Assembly: GCA_013329925.1 (NCBI GenBank)
Contig: DUJK01000146.1
Span: forward strand, 1-19,065
From: Candidatus Poseidoniaceae archaeon
GTDB taxonomy: Archaea; Thermoplasmatota; Poseidoniia; Poseidoniales; Poseidoniaceae
Direction of reading: 5' to 3'
DNA length: 19,065 nt
Each line of letters starts with the position of its first letter. Positions within the stretch are counted from its first letter, which is position 1. Below are positions 1 through 8,095 of the stretch, in pieces. The position numbers and the translations under genes are program-made. Under the pieces are notes generated by a model. It was not told where the DNA came from. It did no database searches and saw only the letters and a program-made list of their open reading frames with translations.

Positions 1-1356
1 GTTTTATTCAGTGAAACCAACACTCGTCCTGACTTTGACTGTCCAGTCAGTGTGAGGTTTGACGGTGTGACTTATCCAGTGACCGCTATTGACGGTGCGT
101 GGACAGCAGTTGTAACTGCATCGGAATCCTCGGGCAAGAAGGCTTTGACCTGGGGCGTTGATTGTTACTCAGGTCAAGGTGACGATGTCACTGATGAATC
201 AGACAATCGGTGGATTCTAGTCGATGGAACGGGGCCAAATCCAGTCGAGATAATCAACCCTAGACCTAATACTATTCTAGATACCGATGTGTATGAAGTG
301 AGAGTTGCTATCGATGAGGAAGGTGGCTTGGACACCGATTCACTGCAACTAGAATGGTGGGTTGAGGATGCACTTACTGGTGACAGACTAACCACAGGTT
401 ACGAGCCGATGACAGTTGAAGGGACTGATATTTCTGGAACACGATTAGAGATCTATGCAGAGATTGACTTATCAGGAATTACTGATACAATGATTCAAAA
501 TCGACTAATTTTATTCATTAAAGTCAATGGAAGAGATCTCGCAGACAATTCTGTTCAAGGAATGAATGGAGCGCCTTCTGGTAGCGAAATCGCTCAGTGG
601 GACCTAGAATGGTTGAGGCCGGAATTCAGCATCGGTCCGTTAGACGTATCATATACTAGATTAATCATTGAAGTTGGGCAATCAACTTCAGTACAAGCAT
701 TGGTAGATAATACAGGGTCATTAGATGGCACAGTTGATGCTACTGTATATGTGGTCAAATTAAATGGCACAAAGGATGTTCTACAACGCCCAAGTATTGA
801 TATTCCAGCACAAGGCAAAGGGCTGATTACCCTTGATTGGGTTCCAACCTCACAAGGTATTCAGTGGATTGAGGTCGAATTGGACAATGGTCAAACTTCC
901 AAAGGCCCAACAGTAGATGTAAGACCGGCTAGAGACCAAGGTTTCGTTGAGAATCTATTTGGCGATGTCAATCCAGTTATCGGTTCAATTGTTGCACTAA
1001 TTTTTGTCTCAATCATTGTAACAGGATTACTATGGGCGCGCAAAGCAACCAGAGGTAGAGGTGCACGTTCAGAATATGATTGGGATGAATACTCCTCAGA
1101 AATCGAAGATGACTACTATGAGGAAGATGATTTAGCTGATTATGCTGCGGAGCCGTCACAAACTGGTCAAGAGATTCAACCTGCATCTTCACTTGGCGCT
1201 GCTGCGGCAGCACTGGGAGTAGCAGAAACCACATCAGCCGCAGAGCCAGAAACAGATTGGGTAATGGGTGCTGATGGCTACTGGTGGTATCATGACAAAG
1301 ATACAAATGAGTGGTGGTACAAGGATGAAAATGGAGATATTGTCCAATTCAATTGA
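1..1356 (+). CDS. C-terminal part of a membrane-anchored surface protein with aromatic cytoplasmic tail (5' partial)
   Basis: The frame is open to the left edge, so this is the 3' part (451 residues) of a longer gene; the GTG at 52 is only an internal codon. Most of it is beta-rich extracellular sequence of the Ig/cadherin/CARDB kind, with phrases such as DNTGSLDGTVDATVYVV that resemble NEW3/CARDB repeats. One membrane helix follows (roughly residues 324-344, ending LLWARKATRGR, so the basic side faces the cytoplasm). After it comes a strongly acidic, Tyr-rich stretch (EYSSEIEDDYYEEDD), an Ala-rich linker and a C-terminal tail with a doubled WWY motif (GYWWYHDKDTNEWWYKDENG). That tail looks like OCRE- or WW-like aromatic modules and may bind a cytoplasmic partner. 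The domain order suggests a type I surface protein. The family is not recognised and the function is unknown. Its stop overlaps the TTG start of nadE (TTGA). Confidence 0.85.
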   Translation, partial: VLFSETNTRPDFDCPVSVRFDGVTYPVTAIDGAWTAVVTASESSGKKALTWGVDCYSGQGDDVTDESDNRWILVDGTGPNPVEIINPRPNTILDTDVYEVRVAIDEEGGLDTDSLQLEWWVEDALTGDRLTTGYEPMTVEGTDISGTRLEIYAEIDLSGITDTMIQNRLILFIKVNGRDLADNSVQGMNGAPSGSEIAQWDLEWLRPEFSIGPLDVSYTRLIIEVGQSTSVQALVDNTGSLDGTVDATVYVVKLNGTKDVLQRPSIDIPAQGKGLITLDWVPTSQGIQWIEVELDNGQTSKGPTVDVRPARDQGFVENLFGDVNPVIGSIVALIFVSIIVTGLLWARKATRGRGARSEYDWDEYSSEIEDDYYEEDDLADYAAEPSQTGQEIQPASSLGAAAAALGVAETTSAAEPETDWVMGADGYWWYHDKDTNEWWYKDENGDIVQFN

Positions 1357-3137
1357 CCACGGTGAGAACTTTGCCCAGATTTATCGGATTACTGCAGGTT
1401 GATTCAACAGTTGGCAATCTAACTGGTAACGCATCTCGCATCGAACGCGCAGCAAGTATCGCTAAGGAACATGGAGCCGCAATGGCGGTCAGTACAGAAT
1501 TAGCAATTAGTGGATATCCCCCAAGGGATTTGTTATTACAACCAGACTTCATCAATATGTCATTTGATAGAGCAACATCGTTGAGTGTTGAGATTCCAGT
1601 ATTAGTTGGCACTCCAGTACCAACAGAGGACAGCCGAAGCCTGCCTGCTAATGGAGTTGTGCGCGCTGGTTCACTCATTGCCCAACCAAATGGCGAAAAC
1701 ACCAATCGCATTGTTGCAAAAAAGCAATTATTGCCATCTTATGATGTATTTGATGAAACACGCTATTTTCACCCCTCTAATCGTTCGGGGATTTGTCGAG
1801 CGATTGGCGGTATGGATCTTGGCGTAACCATTTGTGAAGATGCTTGGCAAATCGCCGGATTAACTCCTTCATCATATGGGCAAGATCCGATACAAAACCT
1901 CGCTGAGTGGGGCCGTCAAGGTGTAAAACTTGATGCTACAGTTAACCTTTCAGCATCACCTTATCATGCCGATAAAGTGGGTTCTCGAATCAAAGTTTGC
2001 CGAACTGCTGCTTTGACGCTACAGCACCCATTTTTACTAGCCAATCAAGTAGGTGGCAATGATGATTTATTGTTTGATGGTTGTTCACTTGTCGCATGGC
2101 CAAACGGAACGGTGGTTGTGGCACCATCATGGCAAGAAGGAGTATTGCTAGTTGACCTAGACCAGCCAGAAAATTGTCGATGGATTGGCATGGCTGAAGA
2201 AGACGCGCTCTCAATTGGTAATGATACGCTCAAAATAATATCTAGTGACTCTGATGGGCATGAGGAATCTGCAGAATTAATTGAAGATATTACTGATGCA
2301 GTAATCACTGGACTGGCTGATTATTGTCGCAAATCAGGTATCAAATCAATAGTTCTAGGTCTGTCTGGTGGTATCGATTCTGCGGTTGCTGCATGCGTGG
2401 CTTGTGCTGCGGTGGGTGCTGAAAATGTCCTTGGTATCGCCATGCCCAGCCGGTATTCATCACAACATTCGCTTGATGATGCTAGATATACCGCAGAAGC
2501 ACTTGGTATGCAGTTTAAGATTGAATCAATTGATGAAATGCATTCTACTCTTGAGTCAAAAATCGAATCAGTTTTATCAAACGGCAGTCCAGTTGCAAGA
2601 GAAAATATCCAATCTAGACTGCGTGGAATTATCGTCATGGCTCATGCTAATGCAGAAGGTAGAATGGCTGTTGCTACTGGTAATAAGTCGGAATTAGCCC
2701 AGGGTTATTGCACTCTTTACGGAGATATGGCTGGAGGCTATACGCCGCTGGGGGATTTGTACAAGATGCAAGTCTATGCTTTGGCTGAGGTCTTTAATTC
2801 AAGAGCGTCGAAGTCTGGCTTACAACCACCGGTCAACTCTTCCACCATGACTAAGCCACCTTCGGCAGAATTAGCACCAAATCAAAAAGATGAAGATTCA
2901 CTACCACCATATCAAACCTTAGATGAAATTCTGCGCCTCCATATTGAACATACTATGGATGCTGATGATATAGTTCAAGCAGGTTTTACTCGTGAGGTGG
3001 TTCTTGATGTGTTAGCAAGATTGGAGCGTAATGAACACAAGCGATGGCAAATGTCACCAGCACCGAGAGTCACTAGCAAAGCATTTGGTCAAGGTTGGAG
3101 AAGACCATTAGCATCTAGGCATGATTGGCGTGATTGA
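1353..3137 (+). CDS. nadE: Glutamine-dependent NAD+ synthase
   Basis: This enzyme makes NAD+ from deamido-NAD+, ATP and glutamine in the cytosol, the last step of NAD synthesis. It has the two-domain layout of the glutamine-hydrolysing family. Residues 1 to about 270 are a nitrilase-like glutaminase with the triad visible as Glu49 (STELAISGYPPRDLL), Lys124 (KQLLPSYDVFDE) and Cys161 (GVTICEDAWQ). The rest is the synthetase with the PP-loop SGGIDS at 338-343, followed by ATGNKSELAQGY and GGYTPLGDLYK. The length of 594 residues fits the family. The start is TTG overlapping the upstream stop as TTGA; a GTG at 1362 would shorten the protein by three residues and is equally possible. Many archaea have only the short ammonia-dependent NadE, so the glutaminase domain suggests a bacterial-type gene. 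It probably shares a transcript with trhO, 39 bases downstream. Confidence 0.96.
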   Translation: MTTVRTLPRFIGLLQVDSTVGNLTGNASRIERAASIAKEHGAAMAVSTELAISGYPPRDLLLQPDFINMSFDRATSLSVEIPVLVGTPVPTEDSRSLPANGVVRAGSLIAQPNGENTNRIVAKKQLLPSYDVFDETRYFHPSNRSGICRAIGGMDLGVTICEDAWQIAGLTPSSYGQDPIQNLAEWGRQGVKLDATVNLSASPYHADKVGSRIKVCRTAALTLQHPFLLANQVGGNDDLLFDGCSLVAWPNGTVVVAPSWQEGVLLVDLDQPENCRWIGMAEEDALSIGNDTLKIISSDSDGHEESAELIEDITDAVITGLADYCRKSGIKSIVLGLSGGIDSAVAACVACAAVGAENVLGIAMPSRYSSQHSLDDARYTAEALGMQFKIESIDEMHSTLESKIESVLSNGSPVARENIQSRLRGIIVMAHANAEGRMAVATGNKSELAQGYCTLYGDMAGGYTPLGDLYKMQVYALAEVFNSRASKSGLQPPVNSSTMTKPPSAELAPNQKDEDSLPPYQTLDEILRLHIEHTMDADDIVQAGFTREVVLDVLARLERNEHKRWQMSPAPRVTSKAFGQGWRRPLASRHDWRD

Positions 3138-3176
3138 CTTCGATGGTCATAAAAATCCAATCTGTCAGGACCAAAC

Positions 3177-4001
3177 ATGAGCGGCTCAATTGTCAACATA
3201 GCAGGTTATCGTTTCGTCGATATACCTGAACGTGACGAATTGCGCCAACCATTCCGCGAGATATGCCAAAAATTAGGTCTGAAAGGGACTATTTTAATCG
3301 CTTATGAAGGAATTAATTTCTTTTTGTCTGGGACTCAAGAATCAGTTGATGACTATCTTGCTTTCATTGAACAGGATGTTAGATTTCAAAACATCCCACT
3401 GAAAATTTCTTACTCAGATTATCAACCATTTCGCAGAATGAATGTTAGGCTAAAAAAAGAAATTATCTCTATTGGACTTGACCACATCAAACCGGCAGAG
3501 AAGACTGGCGACGAGATTACTCCAACGGACTTCAAGAAATTATTAGATGATGGTGAGGATATCTTAGTGCTGGACACTCGTAATGATTACGAAATTAGAA
3601 TTGGTACATTCCAGATGGCCATGGAATTAGACATCAAGACATTTCGTGATTTTCCCCGTGCAGTTGGTGAGATGTCTGATGATTTGAAAGATAAGCCAGT
3701 AGTTATGTTTTGTACTGGTGGTATACGCTGCGAAAAGGCTAGTGCGGTAATGATGGATGCCGGATTCTCAAATGTCAAACAACTCAAAGGCGGCGTGCTT
3801 GGATATTTTGAAGAAGTCGGTGGCGACTATTGGAATGGTGATTGCTTTGTTTTTGACCGTCGAGTTGCACTAAATGCCGAATTGGAAGAGACTGATGTAG
3901 TGCAATGTTTTGCTTGTCGTGAACCGCTATTAATGGAAGATCAAATTAGTGGTGATTATGTCATTGCTCAATCCTGCAAATATTGTATTGATAAAGAGTA
4001 A
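3177..4001 (+). CDS. trhO: Rhodanese-domain tRNA U34 hydroxylase (TrhO / YceA / UPF0176 family)
   Basis: Bacterial members catalyse oxygen-dependent hydroxylation of uridine 34 in tRNA, giving ho5U at the wobble position. The 274-residue protein has the family layout. The N-terminal ferredoxin-like domain contains the signature KGTILIAYEGINFFLSG (about 36-52). A rhodanese domain (about 113-215) follows, with VLDTRNDYE and the active-site loop CTGGIRCEKAS, where Cys179 is the expected catalytic residue and Cys185 is also conserved. The C-terminal tail carries CFAC (244-247) and CKYC (267-270), a four-cysteine arrangement that looks like a small zinc-binding module and occurs in part of the family. 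The gene follows nadE by 39 bases on the same strand and meets the next gene tail to tail with one base between. Assignment to the family is secure; activity in this organism is inferred. Confidence 0.93.
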   Translation: MSGSIVNIAGYRFVDIPERDELRQPFREICQKLGLKGTILIAYEGINFFLSGTQESVDDYLAFIEQDVRFQNIPLKISYSDYQPFRRMNVRLKKEIISIGLDHIKPAEKTGDEITPTDFKKLLDDGEDILVLDTRNDYEIRIGTFQMAMELDIKTFRDFPRAVGEMSDDLKDKPVVMFCTGGIRCEKASAVMMDAGFSNVKQLKGGVLGYFEEVGGDYWNGDCFVFDRRVALNAELEETDVVQCFACREPLLMEDQISGDYVIAQSCKYCIDKE

Positions 4002-4002
4002 T

Positions 4003-6213
4003 TCACCAAATCAACCATTCATCACCTAACATTAGCGGGCTGTAGATGTGCAATTCGTGACCAGTCTGGCCATCATCAGCGACAAAGATAACTAATTCAC
4101 TAGTCACCACCAACTGACCATAAACTCCAGCATTCGAATTATTTCCAGTACCAATCCATGGGTCATAAGCTAATTCTGCGGCCAAGGAATTAGTGTCAAA
4201 ACTCCACAAACTGTGCCCTGTATCAATTGAATCAACTTCCCCGTTGACTAGAATCATCAAATGCTGACCATGGCTAACAATGTCACGAATCTCTGATGAA
4301 GCCATACCAGGCTGGAATTCGTGAATCATTTTGGTACCTTCAGGGGTGCCATCACTCATGCATAATTCTCCAGCTGTTGAGCCGGTGATACAATCAAACC
4401 ACAATTTCCCGTTAAGCTGTACTGGCTGAGTCCTAAGTCCTGGAGCAATAACCAAACTGGATAACTCAGTAACGCTAGAGGATGCTAAATCATAACTCCA
4501 CAACGTTGGGTCAACTGCACTGGTTTGCGCGTCAAAGATAATTTTGCTATTTAGTAAATTAAGACCCATTCCCTCACCAACACTTGTTGTTGGGTTGCCA
4601 TTACTCTGTAGAGTCAAACTGGTTAACCATTGATGACTACCTGTGAGATTTAGTTTGACTAATTGACGGCCATCAATGCCGTTATCGGCAATAACAACTG
4701 CGCTACCGGTCGTGGATAAGATTGAGTCAGGCATACTGTCTTCAAACTCATTAAGATTCCAGGTCGTTAAATCGCCTTGATTACTAAGGTGAAACATTTC
4801 AAATCCGAGATCATTGCTCACTGCGCTAAACCATAATCCGGTTGAATCAGCAACCATTGATGAAGTTGTGTGGGCAGAGATATCAGCAGTAATTGAATCT
4901 AACATCAACTGTTGTTGCTGGTCAATAAATGGGGCATCAAATAATTCAGTTGTGTTGACGCCATCTGTCCACATGAATGAATTTGAAGAATCAGAAAATA
5001 CTAACCCATCCATCCATAGAGTTGCCAGCGAATCCGAAGTTATGCCATCTCCACTATAACCAGTTAATTGATAGGTGCCAGAATTACTGAGGTTACTAAC
5101 CCATAATTCACGACCATTACTGCCACTATTAGCATCAAATAACCACAGTTCTTGACCGTCGGTAAATAGCTGATTAAAGCCAAGATATAATCCGGGATTT
5201 GAATCGCCTACTCCTGAGTTTATGTCGATTAGTTGCTCAGTTGAAGAGGTTACTCCAGAGGAGACCCACAGTTCACAACCACTCGAACTATCGCTGCCAG
5301 AGGTGATGATTTTGTTGTATGAATCAGACCAAGCGAACTCGGCACACTGACTCGAATATCCATCGGAAACACCCGCAAACATGTCGGAGATTGGCCCGTA
5401 GTTGAGTGGAGTTTGACAAACTTTCAACGATTCAACAACTTCATCGGCGTGCATTACACCATCTTCAGCAACTCCCATGCCGTGGCCATTATCGATGCCG
5501 AAATTGAGGATAAATCCTGAAGTGCAGAGGTACTGCGGTGGCTGTACTTGTTCTATTAAGGCGGAATATCCCTGATTGCCATTCAATCCATTACTACCTA
5601 TCGCACCATTACAGACAAAGTCTTGACTAATTACTTCAGTTCCCTCTAGGGTGCCACTATTATTGAAGTCTAATCCTGATTCAATCATTAATCCGCCAAA
5701 AAAGCAGGTGTCATTGCCATAATTTAGCACCGAAGTGTTGACCAAACTCGCGATTCCACTGTCACCATTGGGACCAGTAGCACCTTGCGGTCCGGATAAT
5801 CCAGTTTTTCCATGACACAACCTGGTTGTTGAGGTGACTTCATTTTCTTCTAAAATTCCGTTTGAGTTCAGGTCATTGCCGATGAATATGTCAGCACCTC
5901 CTTCCTCACATAGGTGGTCAGCATTACGTCCTTCAGTTCTAACCAATACCTCGTTAGCATCCGCTCCAGATTGCCCTGCTTGGTCAGGTAATGACCAAAT
6001 TATAGTAACAGAATATGCAGATAATATCAATGCGACAATGATGCTGAAAATTTGGATTACCTGTAATGCCTTGCGAGGCTTTTTCTGTTGGGTTTTTACC
6101 ACTCTTTGTGAGATTGTTTGATTGCCATTGAGTGGTGGAATTGGTTTTGCTTGACTACTAGCAGGTTCTCCTGCAATATGTTCTTGGTTTTGATGTCTAA
6201 TATCTAAAGACAT
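4003..6213 (-). CDS. Membrane-anchored exported protein: EF-hand-like loops, collagen-like linkers, beta-propeller-like C-terminus
   Basis: The protein is 736 residues from the ATG at 6213, chosen because AGGAG lies seven bases upstream; a longer open frame to 6261 has no such site. Residues 1-52 are polar and basic (QQKKPRKAL) and lie ahead of one membrane helix (about 53-74), so this is a type II anchor with the rest outside. Residues 102-266 hold three cysteine-bracketed units (C102-C133, C170-C201, C230-C266). The first two contain near-perfect 12-residue EF-hand loops (DLNSNGILEENE and DFNNSGTLEGTE) followed by short Gly-X-Y runs; they resemble the DUF7151 type, named from memory. From about 275 to the end, eight or nine units with ELWVS, LWFSA or GHSLWSFD phrases recur, as expected of a beta-propeller. 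A calcium-stabilised surface adhesin or sensor is plausible but unproven. Confidence 0.88.
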   Translation of the reverse strand: MSLDIRHQNQEHIAGEPASSQAKPIPPLNGNQTISQRVVKTQQKKPRKALQVIQIFSIIVALILSAYSVTIIWSLPDQAGQSGADANEVLVRTEGRNADHLCEEGGADIFIGNDLNSNGILEENEVTSTTRLCHGKTGLSGPQGATGPNGDSGIASLVNTSVLNYGNDTCFFGGLMIESGLDFNNSGTLEGTEVISQDFVCNGAIGSNGLNGNQGYSALIEQVQPPQYLCTSGFILNFGIDNGHGMGVAEDGVMHADEVVESLKVCQTPLNYGPISDMFAGVSDGYSSQCAEFAWSDSYNKIITSGSDSSSGCELWVSSGVTSSTEQLIDINSGVGDSNPGLYLGFNQLFTDGQELWLFDANSGSNGRELWVSNLSNSGTYQLTGYSGDGITSDSLATLWMDGLVFSDSSNSFMWTDGVNTTELFDAPFIDQQQQLMLDSITADISAHTTSSMVADSTGLWFSAVSNDLGFEMFHLSNQGDLTTWNLNEFEDSMPDSILSTTGSAVVIADNGIDGRQLVKLNLTGSHQWLTSLTLQSNGNPTTSVGEGMGLNLLNSKIIFDAQTSAVDPTLWSYDLASSSVTELSSLVIAPGLRTQPVQLNGKLWFDCITGSTAGELCMSDGTPEGTKMIHEFQPGMASSEIRDIVSHGQHLMILVNGEVDSIDTGHSLWSFDTNSLAAELAYDPWIGTGNNSNAGVYGQLVVTSELVIFVADDGQTGHELHIYSPLMLGDEWLIW
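5416..5910 (-). repeat. Three cysteine-bracketed units within the 736-residue surface protein, two with EF-hand-like loops
   Basis: Each unit reads Cys, then a Gly-rich turn, an Asp/Asn loop, and a closing Cys about 31-36 residues later. Loop 1 is DLNSNGILEENE (residues 114-125) and loop 2 is DFNNSGTLEGTE (182-193); both have D1, N3, N/S5, G6 and E12 of a calcium-binding EF loop. The third unit keeps the cysteines (C230, C266) but has a stretched, degenerate loop. Between units 1 and 2 there are six Gly-X-Y triplets, and after unit 2 about four, forming short collagen-like spacers. Calcium binding and disulfides are inferred from pattern only. Confidence 0.75.
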
Positions 6214-6220
6214 GATTAAT

Positions 6221-6225
6221 CTCCT
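6221..6225 (-). promoter_or_regulatory. Shine-Dalgarno site for the 736-residue surface protein
   Basis: On the minus strand this reads AGGAG, seven bases before the ATG at 6213. It is the reason for preferring that start over the upstream in-frame TTG at 6261. The divergent gap to the aconitase-X gene (6214-6318) must hold promoters for both directions, but I could not place a convincing TATA box in it. Confidence 0.65.
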
Positions 6226-6318
6226 GTACTTCAATGGTATCAAAACTTTCGCCGATTGCATATGTCTCGTGTCAAAATAAGGGTTTACTTCATCAAAGAG
6301 TTACTTGTGCGAGATAAT

Positions 6319-8091
6319 ATGGACTTACCAAAGCGCCTTGCTCAGCAACTTGCTGGACAAGAGGGCGAGACTAGGCAAAAGGCAGCCCGTTTGGTAGTCG
6401 ACCTTGCAGAAATTGCAAATGCAGACGGTTTTGTTGAGGTTGATAATGCTCACGTTTCAGGGGTCTCGGTAATTACCGGAGGGCATGGTCTGCGCCGGTT
6501 TTTATCAGATTTATCTGGCGATAAAGGTGGTCGTGTAGCCATTACAACCACCTTAAATTCGGCCGGTTGCGATAAAGAAAAAATGAAAGAAATGGATATT
6601 GATTGGCCAGATTTTTTAACACAGCAATTTGAAATCATTGCAGCATATGACAGCCTTGGGATTGAATCAACGCTATCTTGTACGCCTTATGATCGTGGAA
6701 TTGAGTTAGAGTCAGGAATTGCATCTTGGGCAGAATCTAATGCCGTATGTTTCTCTAACTCGTGGACTTCACTAATCACTAATCGTGAATCTGGACTTTC
6801 AGCACTAGCTACAGGGCTAACTGGTTTTGCACCCAAGTGGGGTTTGCACTTAACTGAAAATCGAATGCCAAATATCTTCGTTACCCTAGATTGCGCAATG
6901 AATGACTTGTCAGATTGGTCAATTTTTGGCGACTGGATTGGTAAGCAAGTAAGGCCAGATTGGGATTTAGCGTGGGGTCCAATGCCGCTTATTTGTGGGA
7001 TGCCTGAACACCTTTCTTTTGCCGCAAAAAAAGCGTTAACTGCTGCTGCTGCTAACTATGGCTGCCCCATGTTGTGGGCTGAAGGTCACAGCGCAGATCC
7101 ACCACTGAGTAAGGATGGGAATGGAAATTGGTTGCCGCCACAAGATGGTTGGAAAGGGATTTTGAAGTTCACTAAAGCCGATTTATCTGCTAGATATGCA
7201 GAATTGGCTCCACGTGGTCAAGTCGATCTAGTAGTCATTGGCTGTCCACAAGCTAGTATTGAGGAAATCCGCCGTACAGCATCAGCAGTACGTTCTTATG
7301 CAGAAATGGGCGAAAAAATACCGGATAATAGGTTGTGGCTATTTACCAGTGGTGAAAATTATCAACTTGCCGTTGATGATGGTAGCGTTGAATTATTGGA
7401 CGACGCCGGAGTTGTGCTTCTGAAAGACACGTGTCCGGAAGTTACGCCTTACAATCGCAATAAATACAATCATCTGCTGACAAATTCACTTAAAGCCGAG
7501 CATTACTTGACCAGCGGATTAAATCGAATTCCAACCAGTGTGATGTCAATACAGGATTGTGTTAAGCATGCCTTTGACCCTACTCTTTCAGCGGGGCAAC
7601 GTCCAACCTTGTCGGCCAAAGCTCAACCGCAACACCAATCTTCGAAAATAACTCAACACGGCGATTATACTGCAATAGGTAACGGCTTGTCTTCGCAGGG
7701 AGATTTTGTAGTGAGGGGTAAGGCAATGTCTACCGATGTAGCAATAACCTATCTTGGCTATGTTAATCGAGATTCCGGAGTTATTGAAGAGACTGGACAT
7801 CCACTTGACGGCCAAGCAATAAAAGATACGATTCTAATTTATCCAAAGGGCTCTGGTTCCACAGTTGCTCCATATGTGTTGATGGGGTTGATTTACACCG
7901 GTAAAGGTCCAAAAGCCATAGTTAATCGAGATGTTTGTTCACTAACTATACCAGCTTGTTCCTTGCTTGATTTGCCTTATGCTCACGGTTTTGCAACAGA
8001 TCCTTGTATGGAAATAAATACTGGTGATTTGGTAGAATTGCGCAAAGTAGGCGATCAAGTAACCATAACGGTACTAGAAAGAGTTGAATGA
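6319..8091 (+). CDS. Aconitase X family dehydratase, large and small subunits fused (candidate phosphomevalonate dehydratase)
   Basis: Residues 1 to about 430 match the AcnX large subunit (DUF521): NSAGCDKEK (Cys84), STLSCTPYDRG (Cys121), an NREXG-type loop with GLHLTENR (177-182 region), IGCPQASIEEI (Cys309) and KDTCPEVTPYN (Cys372). These cysteines include the expected iron-sulfur ligands. Residues from about 441 to 590 are the small swivel domain (DUF126), with GHPLDG and the loop KGSGS (510-514), which carries the active-site serine region. In archaea this family dehydrates mevalonate 5-phosphate to anhydromevalonate phosphate in the modified isoprenoid pathway. Fused bacterial relatives act on cis-3-hydroxyproline. 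No proline-catabolism gene lies nearby, so the isoprenoid role is favoured but not shown. Archaeal enzymes are usually two separate chains, so this fusion is notable. ATG 6319 is chosen; GTG 6307 is also possible. Confidence 0.85.
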   Translation: MDLPKRLAQQLAGQEGETRQKAARLVVDLAEIANADGFVEVDNAHVSGVSVITGGHGLRRFLSDLSGDKGGRVAITTTLNSAGCDKEKMKEMDIDWPDFLTQQFEIIAAYDSLGIESTLSCTPYDRGIELESGIASWAESNAVCFSNSWTSLITNRESGLSALATGLTGFAPKWGLHLTENRMPNIFVTLDCAMNDLSDWSIFGDWIGKQVRPDWDLAWGPMPLICGMPEHLSFAAKKALTAAAANYGCPMLWAEGHSADPPLSKDGNGNWLPPQDGWKGILKFTKADLSARYAELAPRGQVDLVVIGCPQASIEEIRRTASAVRSYAEMGEKIPDNRLWLFTSGENYQLAVDDGSVELLDDAGVVLLKDTCPEVTPYNRNKYNHLLTNSLKAEHYLTSGLNRIPTSVMSIQDCVKHAFDPTLSAGQRPTLSAKAQPQHQSSKITQHGDYTAIGNGLSSQGDFVVRGKAMSTDVAITYLGYVNRDSGVIEETGHPLDGQAIKDTILIYPKGSGSTVAPYVLMGLIYTGKGPKAIVNRDVCSLTIPACSLLDLPYAHGFATDPCMEINTGDLVELRKVGDQVTITVLERVE

Positions 8092-8095
8092 TATC

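Noticed and set aside
5464..5493. Third EF-hand loop in the minus-strand surface protein
   Set aside because: The cysteine bracket is kept but the loop is longer and lacks regular D1/N3/N5/G6 spacing, so calcium binding is not supported.
6319..8091. Classical aconitase or isopropylmalate dehydratase
   Set aside because: The motifs (CTPYDRG, GLHLTENR, KDTCP, KGSGS) are those of the AcnX family and the domain sizes do not fit the classical enzymes.
8084..8095. TTG start for the epimerase overlapping the aconitase X stop
   Set aside because: The ATG at 8096 gives the normal short lead into the Rossmann motif and TTG would add four residues with no better ribosome binding site.
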